A stretch of DNA of 64,000 nucleotides from positions 1,922,001 to 1,986,000 of the forward strand of contig JAHLEZ010000011.1 of the NCBI GenBank assembly GCA_020726505.1, given 5' to 3'. Positions 1 through 12,629 of this stretch are shown one piece after another. The notes under the pieces were generated by a model that did not search any database, was not told the origin of the DNA, and worked only from the letters and a program-made list of their open reading frames with translations. The translations under genes were made by a program, and so were the position numbers. How positions within the stretch are numbered: position 1 is the stretch's first letter; every line of letters starts with the position of its first letter. This DNA comes from Leptodontidium sp. MPI-SDFR-AT-0119. Lineage: Eukaryota > Ascomycota > Leotiomycetes > Helotiales > Leptodontidiaceae.

Positions 1-3000
1 ACTGTTTGAGATGGCCTTTTCTCTCCGTCATTTTCCCACGCCTATGCTTGATTGGTTTCAATTACTCTCAGCCGTTTCTCATCAGTTCAGCCATCAACTT
101 CGTTTCCGAGCCATCAGCAACTCGGAATAAAAATGATGGCTACGGATTGATTGCCGCTGCGGCACTCATCTATCTCGGAATCGCAGTGAGTTTTCTAGCC
201 CTGTTTCACATCCCCTGAACTTCGGACATCTAATCTGTGCAGATATCAGCAACTCATTATCAGCATGCCGTCAACCGAGTTCTGGTCGGGTTCAGGGGAG
301 CCGTTGCAACCCTCATCTTTTCGAAGACACTGAAGCAGCAAGTGGATCTACAAGACAAAGATGCCTCTTTGACTCATATGAGCAGCGATATCGACCAACT
401 TGCGTTCAGTCTGGATGCTCTTTGCCAAGTATGGGCCCAAGTCATCGAACTTGCCATTGGTCTTTACCTCCTGAGCAGAAACCTTGGATGGGTTTGTGTT
501 GCTCCTATTGTCATAGTCATTGGTAGGCTACTCATTCTACGCACTGCCCCGGTTGTTGCTGATGAATCTAGTTTCGACTATGGGTGCAGGTCAGGTCACC
601 AAACTTATTGGCCCAAGGCAAAGAGATTGGATCGCAGCTGTCCAGACACGAGTTGGGATGACATCTTCTATGCTAGGCTCGATGAAAAGTATCAAGATGA
701 CAGGCCTCACTAATATTCTATCCAATGCTCTACAAAGTCAAAGAGTGAGAGAACTCAACCTCTCTAAGAAATTCAGAGTCATGGGGATGTGGCGTATGAT
801 ATTATGTATGATCTCAGCAGCTGCAAAGGAGCATTGCTAACCGCCAGTCAGCTTTTCTGCCAACCACCGTGGGCCCAATGGCAACTTTTGTCATTTTCGC
901 AATTCAAGCATCAGTCAGCGGATCGGAGAGGCTCACCACCAGTCAGACATTTTCATCTTTGTCTATAACATCGCTGCTCACATCTCCCGCTGAGGAGTTC
1001 CTACAAACACTGCCCATGATCGGAATGGCTACTGGATGCTTAGAGAGGATAGAGAAATTTCTTCTCTCCGACTCCTGTGACGATCGAAGGCTCATCCAGG
1101 GACCAAAACCCGCTGCTGGTATCCAAGAAACTGAGTCTGGCATTGAACTTCAGAGCCTCGTCAGAAACTCGGCCGATGTTGTTCTGTCACTGCGCAACAC
1201 AAGCATCAAACCATCTTCATCCTCATCGACAGCTGTACACAACATTGATCTCGATGTCATCAAAGGATCCCTGACCATGGTTGTCGGAGTAGTAGGATCT
1301 GGTAAATCAACCCTACTGAAAGGCATCATTGGTGAATTGCAATGCGAGACAGGGTCCATCATTGCCAACTTCAAAAGCTCGGCATACTGTAGCCAAACGC
1401 CATGGCTCCAGAACACGACCGTTCGCAAGATTGTTACCGGATATGATAACCCAGCCGAGGAAGACTTCCAATGGTACAACTCAGTTCTTCATGCTTGTGC
1501 TTTTGATCACGATGTATTGGATCTGCCAGACCAGCATGAGACCATTATCGGAAGCCGTGGAGTGACACTCAGCGGTGGACAGAAACAACGACTCGCACTC
1601 GCAAGAGCCGTATATGCGAGAAGAAGCATCGTTGTTCTCGATGATGTACTCAGTGCTATCGATGGTAAAACCGAGGCGCTTGTTGTCGAACGGTTGTTTG
1701 GAAAGAGGGGACTCTTTAGAAAGCTAGGAAGCACTGTGATTCTTGCTACACATGCCAGTACGCTGTTTATCAATAGAAATGTTTGCTTGCGCTAACAAAT
1801 TTCTATAGTCAAACATCTCCCATTGGCAGACAATATTCTCGTGCTGGGTTCTGATGGCCGCATGGCTGAGCAAGGGGCTTTTGAAGACCTCCGGGCTCAC
1901 AGCTCGGAGTTCATCAAATCGGTGCTCACCGGAGAGCAATCACAGCCATCCCCCACGGATAAATCTAGCGACCAAGACCACGATGACAAGCCGAAAGATC
2001 ATGCCTCCATCAAGGTCAAGCAAGGATCAGATAGCGAAACTGCAGACCTGACGAGGCAAATCGGAGATCTTTCGGTGTACAATTACTACTTGAAATCTAT
2101 TGGGTGGAAAATCGCATTGGCAAATGTGGTAACGGCTTTGGTTTGGACGCTGGGATCGAACTTCCCTCGTAAGACCATCATACAATTCTGTTGCTCATTT
2201 TACTGATCAAATAACAGCTCTTTGGCTTACTTGGTATGCCAACAACACCGTGCAAGAGGTAGGCCTTTTCATAGGCATCTACATAACGACTGCAGTGGTG
2301 GCTTTAGCCGCCGCGACTGGACTTCTATAGTGAGGATAACCTTCATTTCTGACATTCCAGCTTAACATGCTAATTGAAACGTAGTAATCTCTACATGAAA
2401 CTCATTCCAAGATCCGGAGCAGGTCTGCATAAGATCCTTCTGACATCCGTCATGGGAGCTCCGCAATCTTTCTTCGACGAGACGGATTCTGGTCTTGTGC
2501 TGAATCACTTCAGTCAAGACATGACTCTCATTGATGCAAGCCTTCCTGGTGCTGCAGCAATGTGTTTCTCCGGTATGTACAACTGTCTGCGTTAGTTATT
2601 TTCCTACTGACAAGACAGCCTTTCTCCAATGTCTTGCTCAATTTGGGCTTATCGCAACTGGATCAACTTACATGGCTCTGGCATGTCCAGCACTGGTGCT
2701 ATGCGTCTACTTTCTTCAGAGCTTCTATCTCCGAACGTCGCGACAGATGAGATTCTTGGATCTTGAATGCAAGAGCCCGCTGTATACACACTTCACAGAA
2801 ACCATCGAGGGCCTTTCAACAATCCGAGCTTTCGGTTGGGAAGACCACTTCTTGAGAGAGAATATCGAGCTGCTCGATAAATCACAACGCCCCCACTATC
2901 TTATGTACTGTATCCAGCGCTGGTTTAACCTCGTTTTGTTACTTTTGGTGGGGCTCACAGCTGTCGTCGTGGTTGCGTTGGCGACAAGTCTCACCAGTAC

Positions 3001-3957
3001 CACGACTGGGGGCCGACTTGGCGTTTCTTTGAGCTCCATCGTGAACTTCAACTTCAGTCTGGGAATGTTCATGATGTTCTGGACTCAAATGGAAACTTCC
3101 CTTGGTGCAATCGCGAGACTGAAAAGCTTCGAGACCGAAACTGTATCTGAGCACAAGGAAGAAGAGACATTCGTACCGGGTCAAGACTGGCCCACGTTGG
3201 GGTCCATTGAGTTCAGGAACGTCTCCGCCTCGTACGGGTATGTTGTATTCTTTCTACTTGTCTTCCTCGCTAATGTGTGGTATAAGTACATCTCCGGCAC
3301 TCCGCGACATCTCCTTCAGCATCAGACAAGGGGAGAAAATCGGCATCTGCGGCCGTACTGGCAGGTTAGTTGACCTACTCTAATCATATCTCATTGACTG
3401 ACAAACTGCATAGTGGCAAGAGCACTCTCCTCTCTGTCCTGCTCCGAATTCTCGACATGACATCCGGCACAATCTTAATCGATGGAGTTGATCTGAAAGT
3501 TGTCCCTCGCGAGATCATCCGGTCTCGCATCGTTACCATCCCCCAGGAGCCATTCATACTCTCCGGAACCGTCCGTCTCAACGCCGACCCAACATCCATC
3601 GCCTCCGACAACTCCATAATCGCAGCACTAGTCAAATTCGGACTCTGGGACATCCTCTCTGCCCGTGGCGGTCTCGACGCCGAGATGGCAGCCAACCCCC
3701 TCTCGCAAGGCCAACAGCAAATCTTCTGCCTCGCACGAGCCATGCTTAAACCAGAGGCGAAAATTCTAGTGTTGGATGAGGCGACGAGTAATGTTGATGC
3801 TGAAACTGATCGGACGATGCAGCGACTTATCAGGGAGGAGTTCAAGGACTTCACGGTTCTGACTGTTTCCCACCGTATGGATACGATCATGGGCTCGGAT
3901 AGGATTGCTGTGTTGGATGGAGGACGTTTGGTGGAGTTTAAGGAGACTCGGAAGTAG
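1..3957 (+). CDS. ABCC-type (MRP-like) ABC transporter, 3' part
   Basis: ATP-driven membrane exporter of the ABCC family; the 5' end lies outside the window. Inferred introns are near 523-571, 806-851, 1758-1808, 2169-2217, 2330-2384, 2573-2618, 3238-3286 and 3365-3413, plus one near 200-240; with them the frame stays open. Order seen: end of transmembrane domain 1, nucleotide-binding domain 1 (Walker A GVVGSGKSTLL near 1285; signature LSGGQKQRLALARA near 1570; Walker B IVVLDD), a charged linker, transmembrane domain 2 with the conserved phrase ETIEGLSTIRAFGW near 2800, then nucleotide-binding domain 2 (Walker A split by the 3365-3413 intron; signature LSQGQQQIFCLARA; Walker B ILVLDEATSNVD; switch His in TVSHRMD). 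The stop follows the last domain closely, as usual for the family. Substrate unknown; many fungal members export drugs or secondary metabolites. No break is visible. Confidence 0.93.
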
Positions 3958-6297
3958 AAGTTCTGATGCAATCCCCTTGATTAAGAGCTGTTGCTTGAGT
4001 GAAAGTTGATTGTTAGGGTAGTGTTTAGACGTGCTGGTTTTTTCTTGGCCTTTTTAGAGGTGAAGATTTTCCTTCGTAGTTTGACTGTCAATTTTGCATC
4101 CATCATATTTTCCTTACCCCGATCTTCTGTCTTACTGTTCTTTCCGTTCTTATTTATTCAGGCACCATTGGTACCTTTTTACATCAGCACTTATTTTCTC
4201 ATGCAAGCGAGGTCCAACATTGCAGGCACCAATAATACTAAAATGATCATTACAACCGTGTCTTGACTTCCCGGAGAATTGTTAAATTACTCCCATAAAT
4301 CAATAGATAGTTTTATCTTCATTATCAGTTCTCCATTGTGTCGACCTAGATGTGATCTGGCGTGCTCCGACGCAGCGAGTCCTCGAAAAATTCAAAGTCA
4401 TGTATCGTTCTCAGCACTGAAATACTGTCAACTACTTTGAAAGGGACTTGAAATCTAACCTCAACCACTACACCAAGTCAACCAAACCCTTTCGACTGGT
4501 TCCCGAAACTCAACATGAACGAATACAATATCTTCACTCTAGCACTTCAACCACCCTGGCCACTGCTCAATATAATCGCATTACATTTGCCAGGGGTACT
4601 TGAAGATATATGTTGTATATGTGTGCTTACAGTAGTGTTGCTGAGTTATTCATACTGTCATACGATTGATGTGTGAGGTCTCCGCGATCATGTTTTCCCC
4701 TTCCCTACTTACCCCCCATCTACCTCGCTTGTTTCAGGGGTTGTGCTGAATGTGTGGGGAACAGATTGTGGATGGGCTGTGAGGGATTCAAATGATTTTG
4801 GCGAACGCAGTGTGTCCACTGCATTGTACAATATTAAGTCTTCATCGCCCAAACAAAAAATTCTGGTGGCGCTTGAATTGAGATAGTTGCAGTATCAGTT
4901 CAGCTTGGTAGGATCTTGGTACAAGTAGCAAGCATTTACCGTGAAGATGATAGGACGTGGTAATGGAGTCTTTATTGCTGTGGATGTTTTTGTCATCTGT
5001 CTCTGTTTTTTTCTGAAGATCACGAAGGTGTACTTTTTCGTCAACTCCAAAGGGATTGAGGCCATCTTGGGAAAGAAACGAGAAGTCACAAGCTTGCAAA
5101 TTCACTTTCAATGCGGGAACGACTTCAATACCCTAGAGCACCTAAGAAACAAGATGCGGGACAAGAAGTGGAAGTGGAATGCCGCGAACCACGAGGTATG
5201 TTTTGCCCTCGAGCATTTCTTCGAGACATTGAGGACTCTGAATGTACTGCCCGTTTTATTCAGAGCAAATCTAGTTTAGAAGGACAACTTCCATTACATC
5301 AACTGTACACCTGGACTTCCGCTTTGCACATTGATGCGCTGAGAGTGGGTGTGAAAGAGATTACTGTGGAGATGACATGAAGGAGTCCCCTTCAGCCGCA
5401 TGACGGCAGAGATTCTTGGTGGGCAGTGAAGGCGGGAAGTATCGTATGGTATTTCACTTTAACAAGGGACTGAGTGCGTGGTATCGAGTAAATAGCAATT
5501 TGCACACAATAGGAGAACAGAAGACGAAGTTCGTTATTTTAGAGTCACAATCAGGATTCTCATCATCCTAGGTATGAATCCGATGAGCTCCCAATTCAGT
5601 GAATTGGCTCAGCAGCTTTTTCAAGCAACATCTCGCCCACGCTTCAAAAGCCATGAACCTAATCCAAGAGAGAGGGGGGGAAAAAAAGGGGGGGGGGGGG
5701 GAACCTGTCCAACATCTTATCAGCACAATATCCCCAAGGCTCTTGGCCGTCACCTCGCATGGACAGTGTACCCCGTGTCCCAGAAACCTTATCATCAGCA
5801 AGGTTCAGACGGGATGTTTCACAAAACAAAGCTTTTTGCTAATGGGACCTGCGTGGCGCAGGTGACAGGCGTCGATGGGATGCGACACGCCGGGTCCTGG
5901 TGGTCCAGCTCGCCGATGGGCTGGAGATGACGGCGAGGGGGTGTAACGGAACAATGGCCAGGAACATGAGGTGTCAAGAAAAATGGCATTGTGCAAATAA
6001 GAAATAACAGAGAAGGTCCGAGGTTTTTCTGAGACATTCATTCGCTTATTGAAATACGACGTTTCGGTGATCCATTACCTTCACTGAATGGCAATGCTAA
6101 TCAAAGGGAGATCTTGCGATAGTTTGGATAAGTTTGAATTCATTTTGAGCTGCACGTAAATAGCATACATGGCGATTCCATTACATTACAAACTCCAATG
6201 CATCCATATCTCCCAGCATCCCCCTTTTAAACCTCAAGCCTTCCAATCCCACTAACCTAACCGAAGAGAATCAAAACAAAAAACGTGACCGACGCTC
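3958..6297. other. Intergenic region without recognisable gene
   Basis: Short open frames occur on both strands (for example 4941-5380), but none shows a family motif, a signal peptide or convincing splicing. The stretch holds the 3' flanks of two genes that point towards each other and one homopolymer tract. I see no RNA gene. Confidence 0.6.
5671..5701. repeat. Poly-G/poly-A homopolymer tract
   Basis: A run of seven G, then seven A, then about fourteen G. This is a low-complexity tract prone to slippage and sequencing error, and the G runs could form non-B DNA. No function is evident. Confidence 0.8.
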
Positions 6298-7325
6298 TTA
6301 CAAGAGAGCAACGGCGATGGCACCAGCAGCGCCGGCAAGCATCTCAATACCACCCGAGAGACGTCCAGCGGCAGCGGTAACGACCAGGCCGGCAGATGTG
6401 GAGGTCTTGGAAGGAACAACGACCGTTCCTGGGTAGGTTGGCGACACAACAGGGGCCAGAGTGGTGTAAGTTGGGACTTCTCCTGGAGGGTAGGTTGGAA
6501 CGACGATGGTGACAACGCCGGTGGAGGTAGGGTAGATAGTAGTTGAGGTGTAACCCTTGGTCGAGTGCGTCTCAGTCGCATAGTAGGTGCAGGTCGAGGT
6601 GACTGGTCCCTTGGGAGTGTAAGTTGGGACAGAAGCGACTGGGCAGACTGTTGTGGAGAGAATATAGGTCTCGGTAGTGACGTGGGGAGCAGCTGGGCAG
6701 TTGGTCACGGTTGGCTTGCAGGATGTGACTGTGTACTCTGTGATAGCGTAGATGGTCGAGGTGGTGTATTCGGCCTTGCTGGAGCTTGTCGTGTAGACTG
6801 GAGTCTCGGAGCTGGTGGAGTAAACTGGGTACTCGGACTTGCTCGTCTCAACTGGGTATGAAGCGCTGTATGAAGAGCTTGGTGTCACAGTGGCTTCATA
6901 AGACTTGCTGGATTCACTTGATGGTGTGTATTCGACCGAGGAGCTGGAGGTGGTCTCGGTGGTGCTATAAGTGTAAGGGGCACTCGTGGATTCCGAGGTT
7001 GAGGATGAGACACTCGCGGTGTAAGTGGCGGTATAGGTGATACAAGAACACGCAGAGCTGATGGCCTTCGCATCTCCATCACAGTTTTGGTAGTCAGCTG
7101 GGACATCGGTGATGGATCCATCGAGATAACCGAAGCAAAATGGAGCGACAGTCTCGGTGAAGCGTGAATCAACCATGTTTCTGTAGCAGTTGTCCGGTTC
7201 CTGAAATCGGTTCCGTTAGTGGTGTCCTGAAAGTCAAGAGATGGAAAACCTACGCAGTCTGGATAAGACCAAGCGTTGACGGATGTGAGAGCAAGAGCTC
7301 CCAAGCTCATGTAAGTGGTGCGCAT
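6298..7325 (-). CDS. Secreted GPI-anchored Ser/Thr/Tyr-rich wall protein
   Basis: Predicted 324-residue cell-surface protein read from two exons (7254-7325 and 6298-7200; intron 7201-7253). It has an N-terminal signal peptide (MRTTYMSLGALALTSVNAWS), a short cysteine module (PDC, DNC, FCFGY, QNC, ACSC), about 200 residues rich in Ser, Thr, Tyr and Pro with repeated YTS, YTT and SSSE-like words, and a hydrophobic C-terminus (GGIEMLAGAAGAIAVALL) after a small-residue stretch, as expected for a GPI-attachment signal. The likely role is structural or adhesive in the cell wall, with heavy O-mannosylation. The N-terminal module recalls the one at 45115-45918 (DNC ... ACSC). Signal peptide and splice frame are clear; the exact function is not. 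Confidence 0.85.
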
Positions 7326-10300
7326 ATTGACAGAGGTATTAAGATCTGTTGAACGAGTGGATATTGAAAGCGAGCGACTTGTGGTTGAAACGACTGTATG
7401 TGGATGAACAAAGAGTGACTTTGAAGGGGCGGAGGCAGAAGCTTTTGAGGAAAACGTGGAAAGTGTTGACTCAGGAGGGAGGGGAGGATACGAGGTTCAA
7501 ATAATGGCTTTGTTGTCCCGCGCCAAGTAGTGCAAATGTGCTTGAGGTCTGTCAAGAGTCATTGTGGCGCTTTCCAGAGGCACCAACGAATTGAGTTGCA
7601 GCATTGCAGGCGGGAGAGCTTCTAGTCAATAGTGGAAATTAGAGGGCTGCCCCTCCAGCATACGGGAGGATGCAAAAAAAAAGAACCAGGGCTCTGCCCA
7701 TCGGTTAGAACAGGGGAGAGGCTATGCTGTTTTGAGCCGAAGGAAGCGAATATTTTGGCTGTCGCGCGCCTAGTCAGGGGCGGATTGTGCGCTGTAGCGT
7801 GGTAATTGGACAAAAACAAAGTCTAAACTAGGCTCGATGGAGGAGGTCAGAAGCATTCCGGAAACGCTCGGAGCACTTGCACCAAGAATAGAAGATCGAC
7901 GCAGGCTCGATGGGACAGCCAATTAATGTGGTGGCATACAGGGTACAACAGCTTCTTGCCAACATCAACATCACCCGATTTAGTTTTCGAACAGCCTGTT
8001 TACTATGGTAGGATTGAAGGGATTGCGAAAACCGCAGGTGAAGATATTTTGGAGTGTGACTATCTGACTGGATGGTTATTAGGCTGTATGCATAAGTGAA
8101 GTTCTAGAGTGGGCTAGGTCAAGCACCGAGCAGCCGTTCAACGTTCTGGTTCCTGGACTTGTACCTGACTAGCAGTGAGCCTGTCTCCCAATCATTGGAG
8201 ATCAGTCGATCCCCTCGTGTCCGCCTCACGAGCCAGGTCCAACAGCCAAGTAATAATAGTGTGGATATCGCGTGTTGAGGGCCTCTCAACGTATCATTGC
8301 TCGTGATGTCGGAAATTTGCTCAACATAATTTACCCCGCAAAGCTTGCTTCGATGCCTCGAAAACCCCCACTCACAGCGAAACACATGCCGTGAAGCCGT
8401 GCTGATGCGGATCAAGCTGAACTGTGCTGAAATTCAGGTACGAGGTAGCGTGCAGGTACGACCAACAAAGTGTTGGGAAGCACAGGATAACATGAAACTT
8501 TCTTCGGAACCTGGAGCAGAGTTTTCTGCGCGCATTGGGATGAATAATCGAGGATAGACGAAGTTGGCCACGCTGCCTTTCTCGTGTGACGCATTGATGG
8601 GAGCTTGATTGGCTGGCATGAGGCAGTGAGGTATTTATCCGGGCCTCGAAGACCTCTGTTGCTTGGGCCTCCAAAATGAAAACTCGAATTGAGAGCATTT
8701 CGTCTCGAGGTTTCCGTTCTCGAGAATGTCAGAAGATGTTCGTTCCTGCTTGTTCTGCAATGACGTAGGGTTTTGAGCAACATCCTCTAATCAAAGCTCT
8801 ACCTACGTCAGATTAAAACGAACTGCGCCGGCGTCGAAACTATTGGACACTCCAGGCTAAGAGATCTCAAGCGTGACTCTAACATCACTTCTGGGGAGTT
8901 GTATACGTAGATCCGCTGCCATGGGATTTTCTCAGACGCATTTGATAACGAGGGCACCGAACAGGCTACCAAAGTTTCTGTTGCGCCGACTCAGAGACCT
9001 TCCACCAACAGCTATGGGAAATTATGGCTCCCGTTCCGAGTCTGTGAAGCTCTGAAGTTGCGTTGTTTTCTTCTTTCCTTCAAGGAAAACTGGTCATATT
9101 TCGCAGCTGCTCCTTGCGCTCGACCTCGTGACCTCTGACCAGTCACTTCCCAAAATCTGCACAGTCTGCCTGGAATATTTACTTTTGTATAAATTGACCC
9201 ACGAATTTAATTCGGGGTATGCAAAGTTCGACCTGTATCAATGCCAGAGCGCCAGAAAGTGCGGCACTGAGGGGCTATACGAGTTCTCGAGTGCCTCCTC
9301 ATCAACGTGTCGTTTGAGTGCCATTGCACAGCATATGCATGGTTGAGGAACCTCGTGCAATCAAATACGTGGCATTCAAAGAGCATCTCCAGTCTCGCAT
9401 ATCGTCTCCGAGATTTGTTCGTTATCGCAGCACAGAACGACGCATCGCAATTTCGCCCAGCTTTACCGACGACTCCACATTGTAGCGGAAAGCCGATGTG
9501 ATGTCGTTCTCATAATCTGGGGTAAGCAAGCATCTTCACGAGGTGTCGTCGCATTTTGGGCTGCTGACGTTGGATGGACGATCATGGCTTGAATTGTCGC
9601 TGGGGTTGCTCGATTGCCGGGTTCCGGTGGCTGAGATCTCGGGTTTGTTCGTCAGAACGTCTCGAAAATCACCACAGATCATTAATTCTATACCCAAACT
9701 TGGATTTTTGACTGCTGGTAACCTCAAAAGGCTTCTAGCTGGTGTTCTGGTCAAGTGCTTCTTGTTCAATATGAAGTGGGTTGGAAATCGCATAAGCGAA
9801 GAGGAGCAGGCAGTCCTGCACTAGATGTCTGAGAGATGGCGACGGCTGAGCAACAAATGTGATGAAGCGGAATAAGTTTTTCATCTGTTGATTTTTTGGA
9901 TAACGTCCAGCTATCATTCCCACCCTTTACACTGGAAGTCCTCGAGACGGGCAACCACATTTGGAGGCGTCTGATCTGAGGCGAGGTTTTCGTCTGTGGT
10001 GTTGCCTGATGACTTATCCCATAAAATTCACTCATTCAACTCAAGTGCAGTGGCCAATGACACAAGTCTACATACGCGGTGATTCAAGTAATCAACCACT
10101 CAGACAATTGATTCCCATTCCCATGTCTATGACATGCTTCGATTTAGATTTACTGGGATTGAGTCCTTTGATCAAGGGTGATTTGGCATTGACCAGAATC
10201 AAGAGAGCGCCATTCATGGAACCTTTTGATGTTTCAAAAAAAATAACAAAGGGCTTTGCGAAGACGCAAATAGTTCGTTTGATTTCTCAAGACTCGCCTG

Positions 10301-10500
10301 TTAACTCGACCCTTGCCTCCAGTGAAGAAAGTCATTCAAACAATGGCGGGACCATGATTATTCACTCCCACCAGCGTCGCCTTGTCTTCTGGGCAAGAGA
10401 TATCGGAGTCAACAACCACCAGTCATCTGTACCCTAGTCATCGACTCCTCAAAGCCGTGAATCAGAAGGGAGAGTCCGATCTCCAGGCCTCACAGATGTT
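7326..10500. other. Long intergenic region
   Basis: About 3.2 kb with ordinary base composition. Several frames of 60-160 codons exist (8345-8783, 9543-9824, 9961-10437), but they overlap on opposite strands, lack motifs and have no supporting splice structure. It may hold upstream control sequence of the genes on both sides. I find no RNA gene or transposon end. Confidence 0.5.
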
Positions 10501-10508
10501 TTCGAGAC

Positions 10509-10516
10509 TATATATA
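10509..10516 (+). promoter_or_regulatory. TATA box of the secreted-protein gene
   Basis: The motif TATATATA lies about 360 bp upstream of the start codon at 10870. Transcription would begin near 10540, leaving a leader that contains a probable intron (10709-10821). Inferred from position and motif only. Confidence 0.5.
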
Positions 10517-10708
10517 CATGTTCTGTTCCATCTTAGATAAGAATCTTTCTTCTAGTCAACAACAGAATCCCGATTCAATATCCCCCAAGAACTTCAAAAG
10601 TTTCAAAATATTTTACCAACCAACTTCGTCGTAAGATTATCGACGTCGTCCTGAAGAACTGCAACCAAATCCAGACATCAGCGACAGCGAACAGTCAACT
10701 TGTTCCAG

Positions 10709-10821
10709 GTAAGTCCCGGAACCTGTTCTGCACTTCTGAATTTCTTATCTAGCAGAGTTTTATTTCTCAGTCATATGGTGGCGGGTTGTTCTTTCCATTA
10801 TTCTAATCCAAAATAAAGCAG
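10709..10821 (+). other. Probable intron in the 5' untranslated leader
   Basis: The leader reads ..CCAG, then GTAAGTCCC, and ends in AATAAAGCAG just before CTCAGCTCG. Together with the TATA box upstream this suggests a spliced 5' leader for the gene starting at 10870. Transcript data are lacking. Confidence 0.45.
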
Positions 10822-10869
10822 CTCAGCTCGCAAGCCTCCAGAATCCATATCCGCACTTCAATCCTCAAA

Positions 10870-11525
10870 ATGAAGTATTTCAGTACTCCAGCGATTCTAT
10901 CCTTCCTCGTCTTCGCCCTCATCGCTCTCACCAACGCCATCCCAACTAACTCCACCTCCTCTACTGTAAACAATGGCATTCCAAATGGCGCCACTTCAAA
11001 TTTGCTCACTCACCCTCGCGGCTTCGGTCTCGAATACATCGCCCTTGACAACGACCAGTACTTCCAACCCTGCTTCCCAAACCACGCTCAACCGAAGATG
11101 TGCACAGTCTCTTTCATCGAGCATCCCAGCTGGAACTCCCTAGTCCAGTTGTTCATCTACGACAACACATGCAAGCGCATCGGCGAGAACTACCACGTCC
11201 CTCGGGATTACCTCGCAGCCAAATGGGGCGTACGTACAACCTCTCTCGCACCCCTCTCTCAAAAAGCCAGTACCTCAGAACCTTTCAAGTTAAGTACCTA
11301 ACTTACTAACATTTTTCGAAGTGGGGAATGTCATCCGAGCTCCCCATGTACCTAGTCTTGGAAATCGAACGTGGCTGGCAACCAGGCCAGAACAACGGCG
11401 TTAAGTTGAACTACGGGAACACCCACTTCAAACCTTTCGTCAAGTCTCCTTTTGCAGCCGAATGGACTACCAACGGTCGCTTGGGCGAATACACGGTCTT
11501 CAGGGCAGCGTTCCCCTGCAAGTAG
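10870..11525 (+). CDS. Small secreted protein, effector-like
   Basis: Predicted 187-residue secreted protein from two exons (10870-11229 and 11322-11525). The intron 11230-11321 starts GTACGT, has a CTAAC branch site and ends CGAAG. The start is fixed by a clear signal peptide (MKYFSTPAILSFLVFALIALTNA). The mature part has four cysteines: PCFP, KMCTV, NTCKR and the penultimate residue in FPCK. This fits two disulfide bonds. No enzyme motif is recognised. The gene stands alone between long non-coding flanks with its own TATA box and leader intron, a layout common for stage-specific secreted proteins. An effector role is only a guess; it could equally be a wall-associated or antimicrobial protein. 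Confidence 0.8.
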
Positions 11526-11953
11526 GCACGTGTAGGCAAGCGCAAACGATGGTAGAGATGTGTGATGACTGTCTTCAGATGATTGTTTTCTTTTTCTTAG
11601 GCTTGGCCACAGCCACTGTAGAATTTAGAAGCGAGAGATTCGTTGCCTTGGCGACTGTATACGTTCATTACCATGATAAATGGGAAGATTGCTGAGAGCT
11701 CGGTGTGTCATATCAGCATTAGAGAGTTTGATATCGTACACTGGTGTACATGGTTAGGTTAAATGTCGTAGAAATAATGTAATCACGTTGCATTACGTCA
11801 AGCAGTGTGGAAAGGAGACGCATGGATACAGCAGATATCATTCCATAGAATGACTTGAGCTGATTTTCTTCAGCTGAGACTGACTCATCGTCCAGATGTT
11901 CGTTTCCCGTCTTTCCCGTCTTCCCTCGAAAGACTTTCTAATGATCGTGAAAT
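11526..11953. other. Short intergenic region between convergent genes
   Basis: Holds the 3' flanks of the secreted-protein gene and the FKBP gene. Nothing else is recognised. Confidence 0.6.
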
Positions 11954-12629
11954 TTATTTAGAAGGCCGAGCGGCTCCACCAATAGCCATCAACTCTGTGT
12001 AGAAAACTAATAACAGAGTTAGCATGACATGTTAAGTTCTAGTGTAGAACCACGTACTTAACGTCGAGTTTGCGGGGATTGGTCCAACAGCATGGTCACC
12101 GTACCCAAAAGCAGGAGGCAATGTCAATTTTCTAAGCGGTGTCAGCTGTGAAAACAGCTTTGCAGTGATAAATAGCCTTCCAAGAAGCGAGACTCAACAC
12201 GGTTATTGTCAGTTAAGTTGGGTCCTTACCTTTGGTCGCCAATACACATGTCCAGCAGACCTAATTCCCACCTATCGATATCTTGTTAGACAGCAATCTC
12301 GAATATCAGCTTCGATACCCATGGAAGATGCGTACCCTTTAATCACTTCCCCAGCGCCAATCTGAAAGACGAATGGTTGAGGACTGCTGCCGCCGTAGCC
12401 TGTGCGCAAGAGTCAGCAACACTTCCAATCTCTGGAAACACTGATGCGTACTCGAATCAAACAGCGTCCCATCTGTGAGCGTCCCATTATAGTCCACCGA
12501 AATAAGATCCCCATTTTTGGTCTTCAGAGAACAATACACCGACCGAATGACCTCGATCGTCAGCCCTTCTTGCGCAGCAGTGAATCCAAGCCTCACCAAC
12601 ACAAGTGCCGATGTCAGGAGAAGTCGCAT
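11954..12629 (-). CDS. Secretory FKBP-type peptidyl-prolyl isomerase
   Basis: Prolyl cis-trans isomerase of the FKBP family, entering the secretory pathway. Five exons were reconstructed (12452-12629, 12336-12399, 12230-12271, 12058-12131, 11954-12006); together they give exactly 137 codons with the stop, so 136 residues. The start at 12629 is chosen because a signal peptide follows (MRLLLTSALVLVRLGFTAAQ); an open frame continues upstream but adds a non-secretory leader. Family marks: GDLISVDYNGTLTDGTLFDSS, FQIGAGEVIKGWE, LPPAFGYGD and a final FYTELMAI. The size matches the single-domain ER type (Fpr2/FKBP2). The C-terminus ends ARPSK with no HDEL or similar retention signal. Many small exons are normal for the family. 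Confidence 0.88.

Noticed and set aside
520..860. Frameshifts in the first half of the ABC transporter
   Set aside because: Apparent frame changes are explained by GT-AG introns at 523-571 and 806-851 that restore the conserved protein.
4941..5380. Overlapping frames downstream of the ABC transporter
   Set aside because: Low-complexity sequence and no family resemblance; both strands are open by chance.
8345..8783. Overlapping open frames of 60-120 codons on both strands
   Set aside because: No motif, no signal peptide, no splice support; likely chance frames in non-coding DNA.
9961..10437. 158-codon open frame upstream of the secreted-protein gene
   Set aside because: Composition and content show no family feature, and it overlaps the likely promoter region with the TATA box at 10,509.
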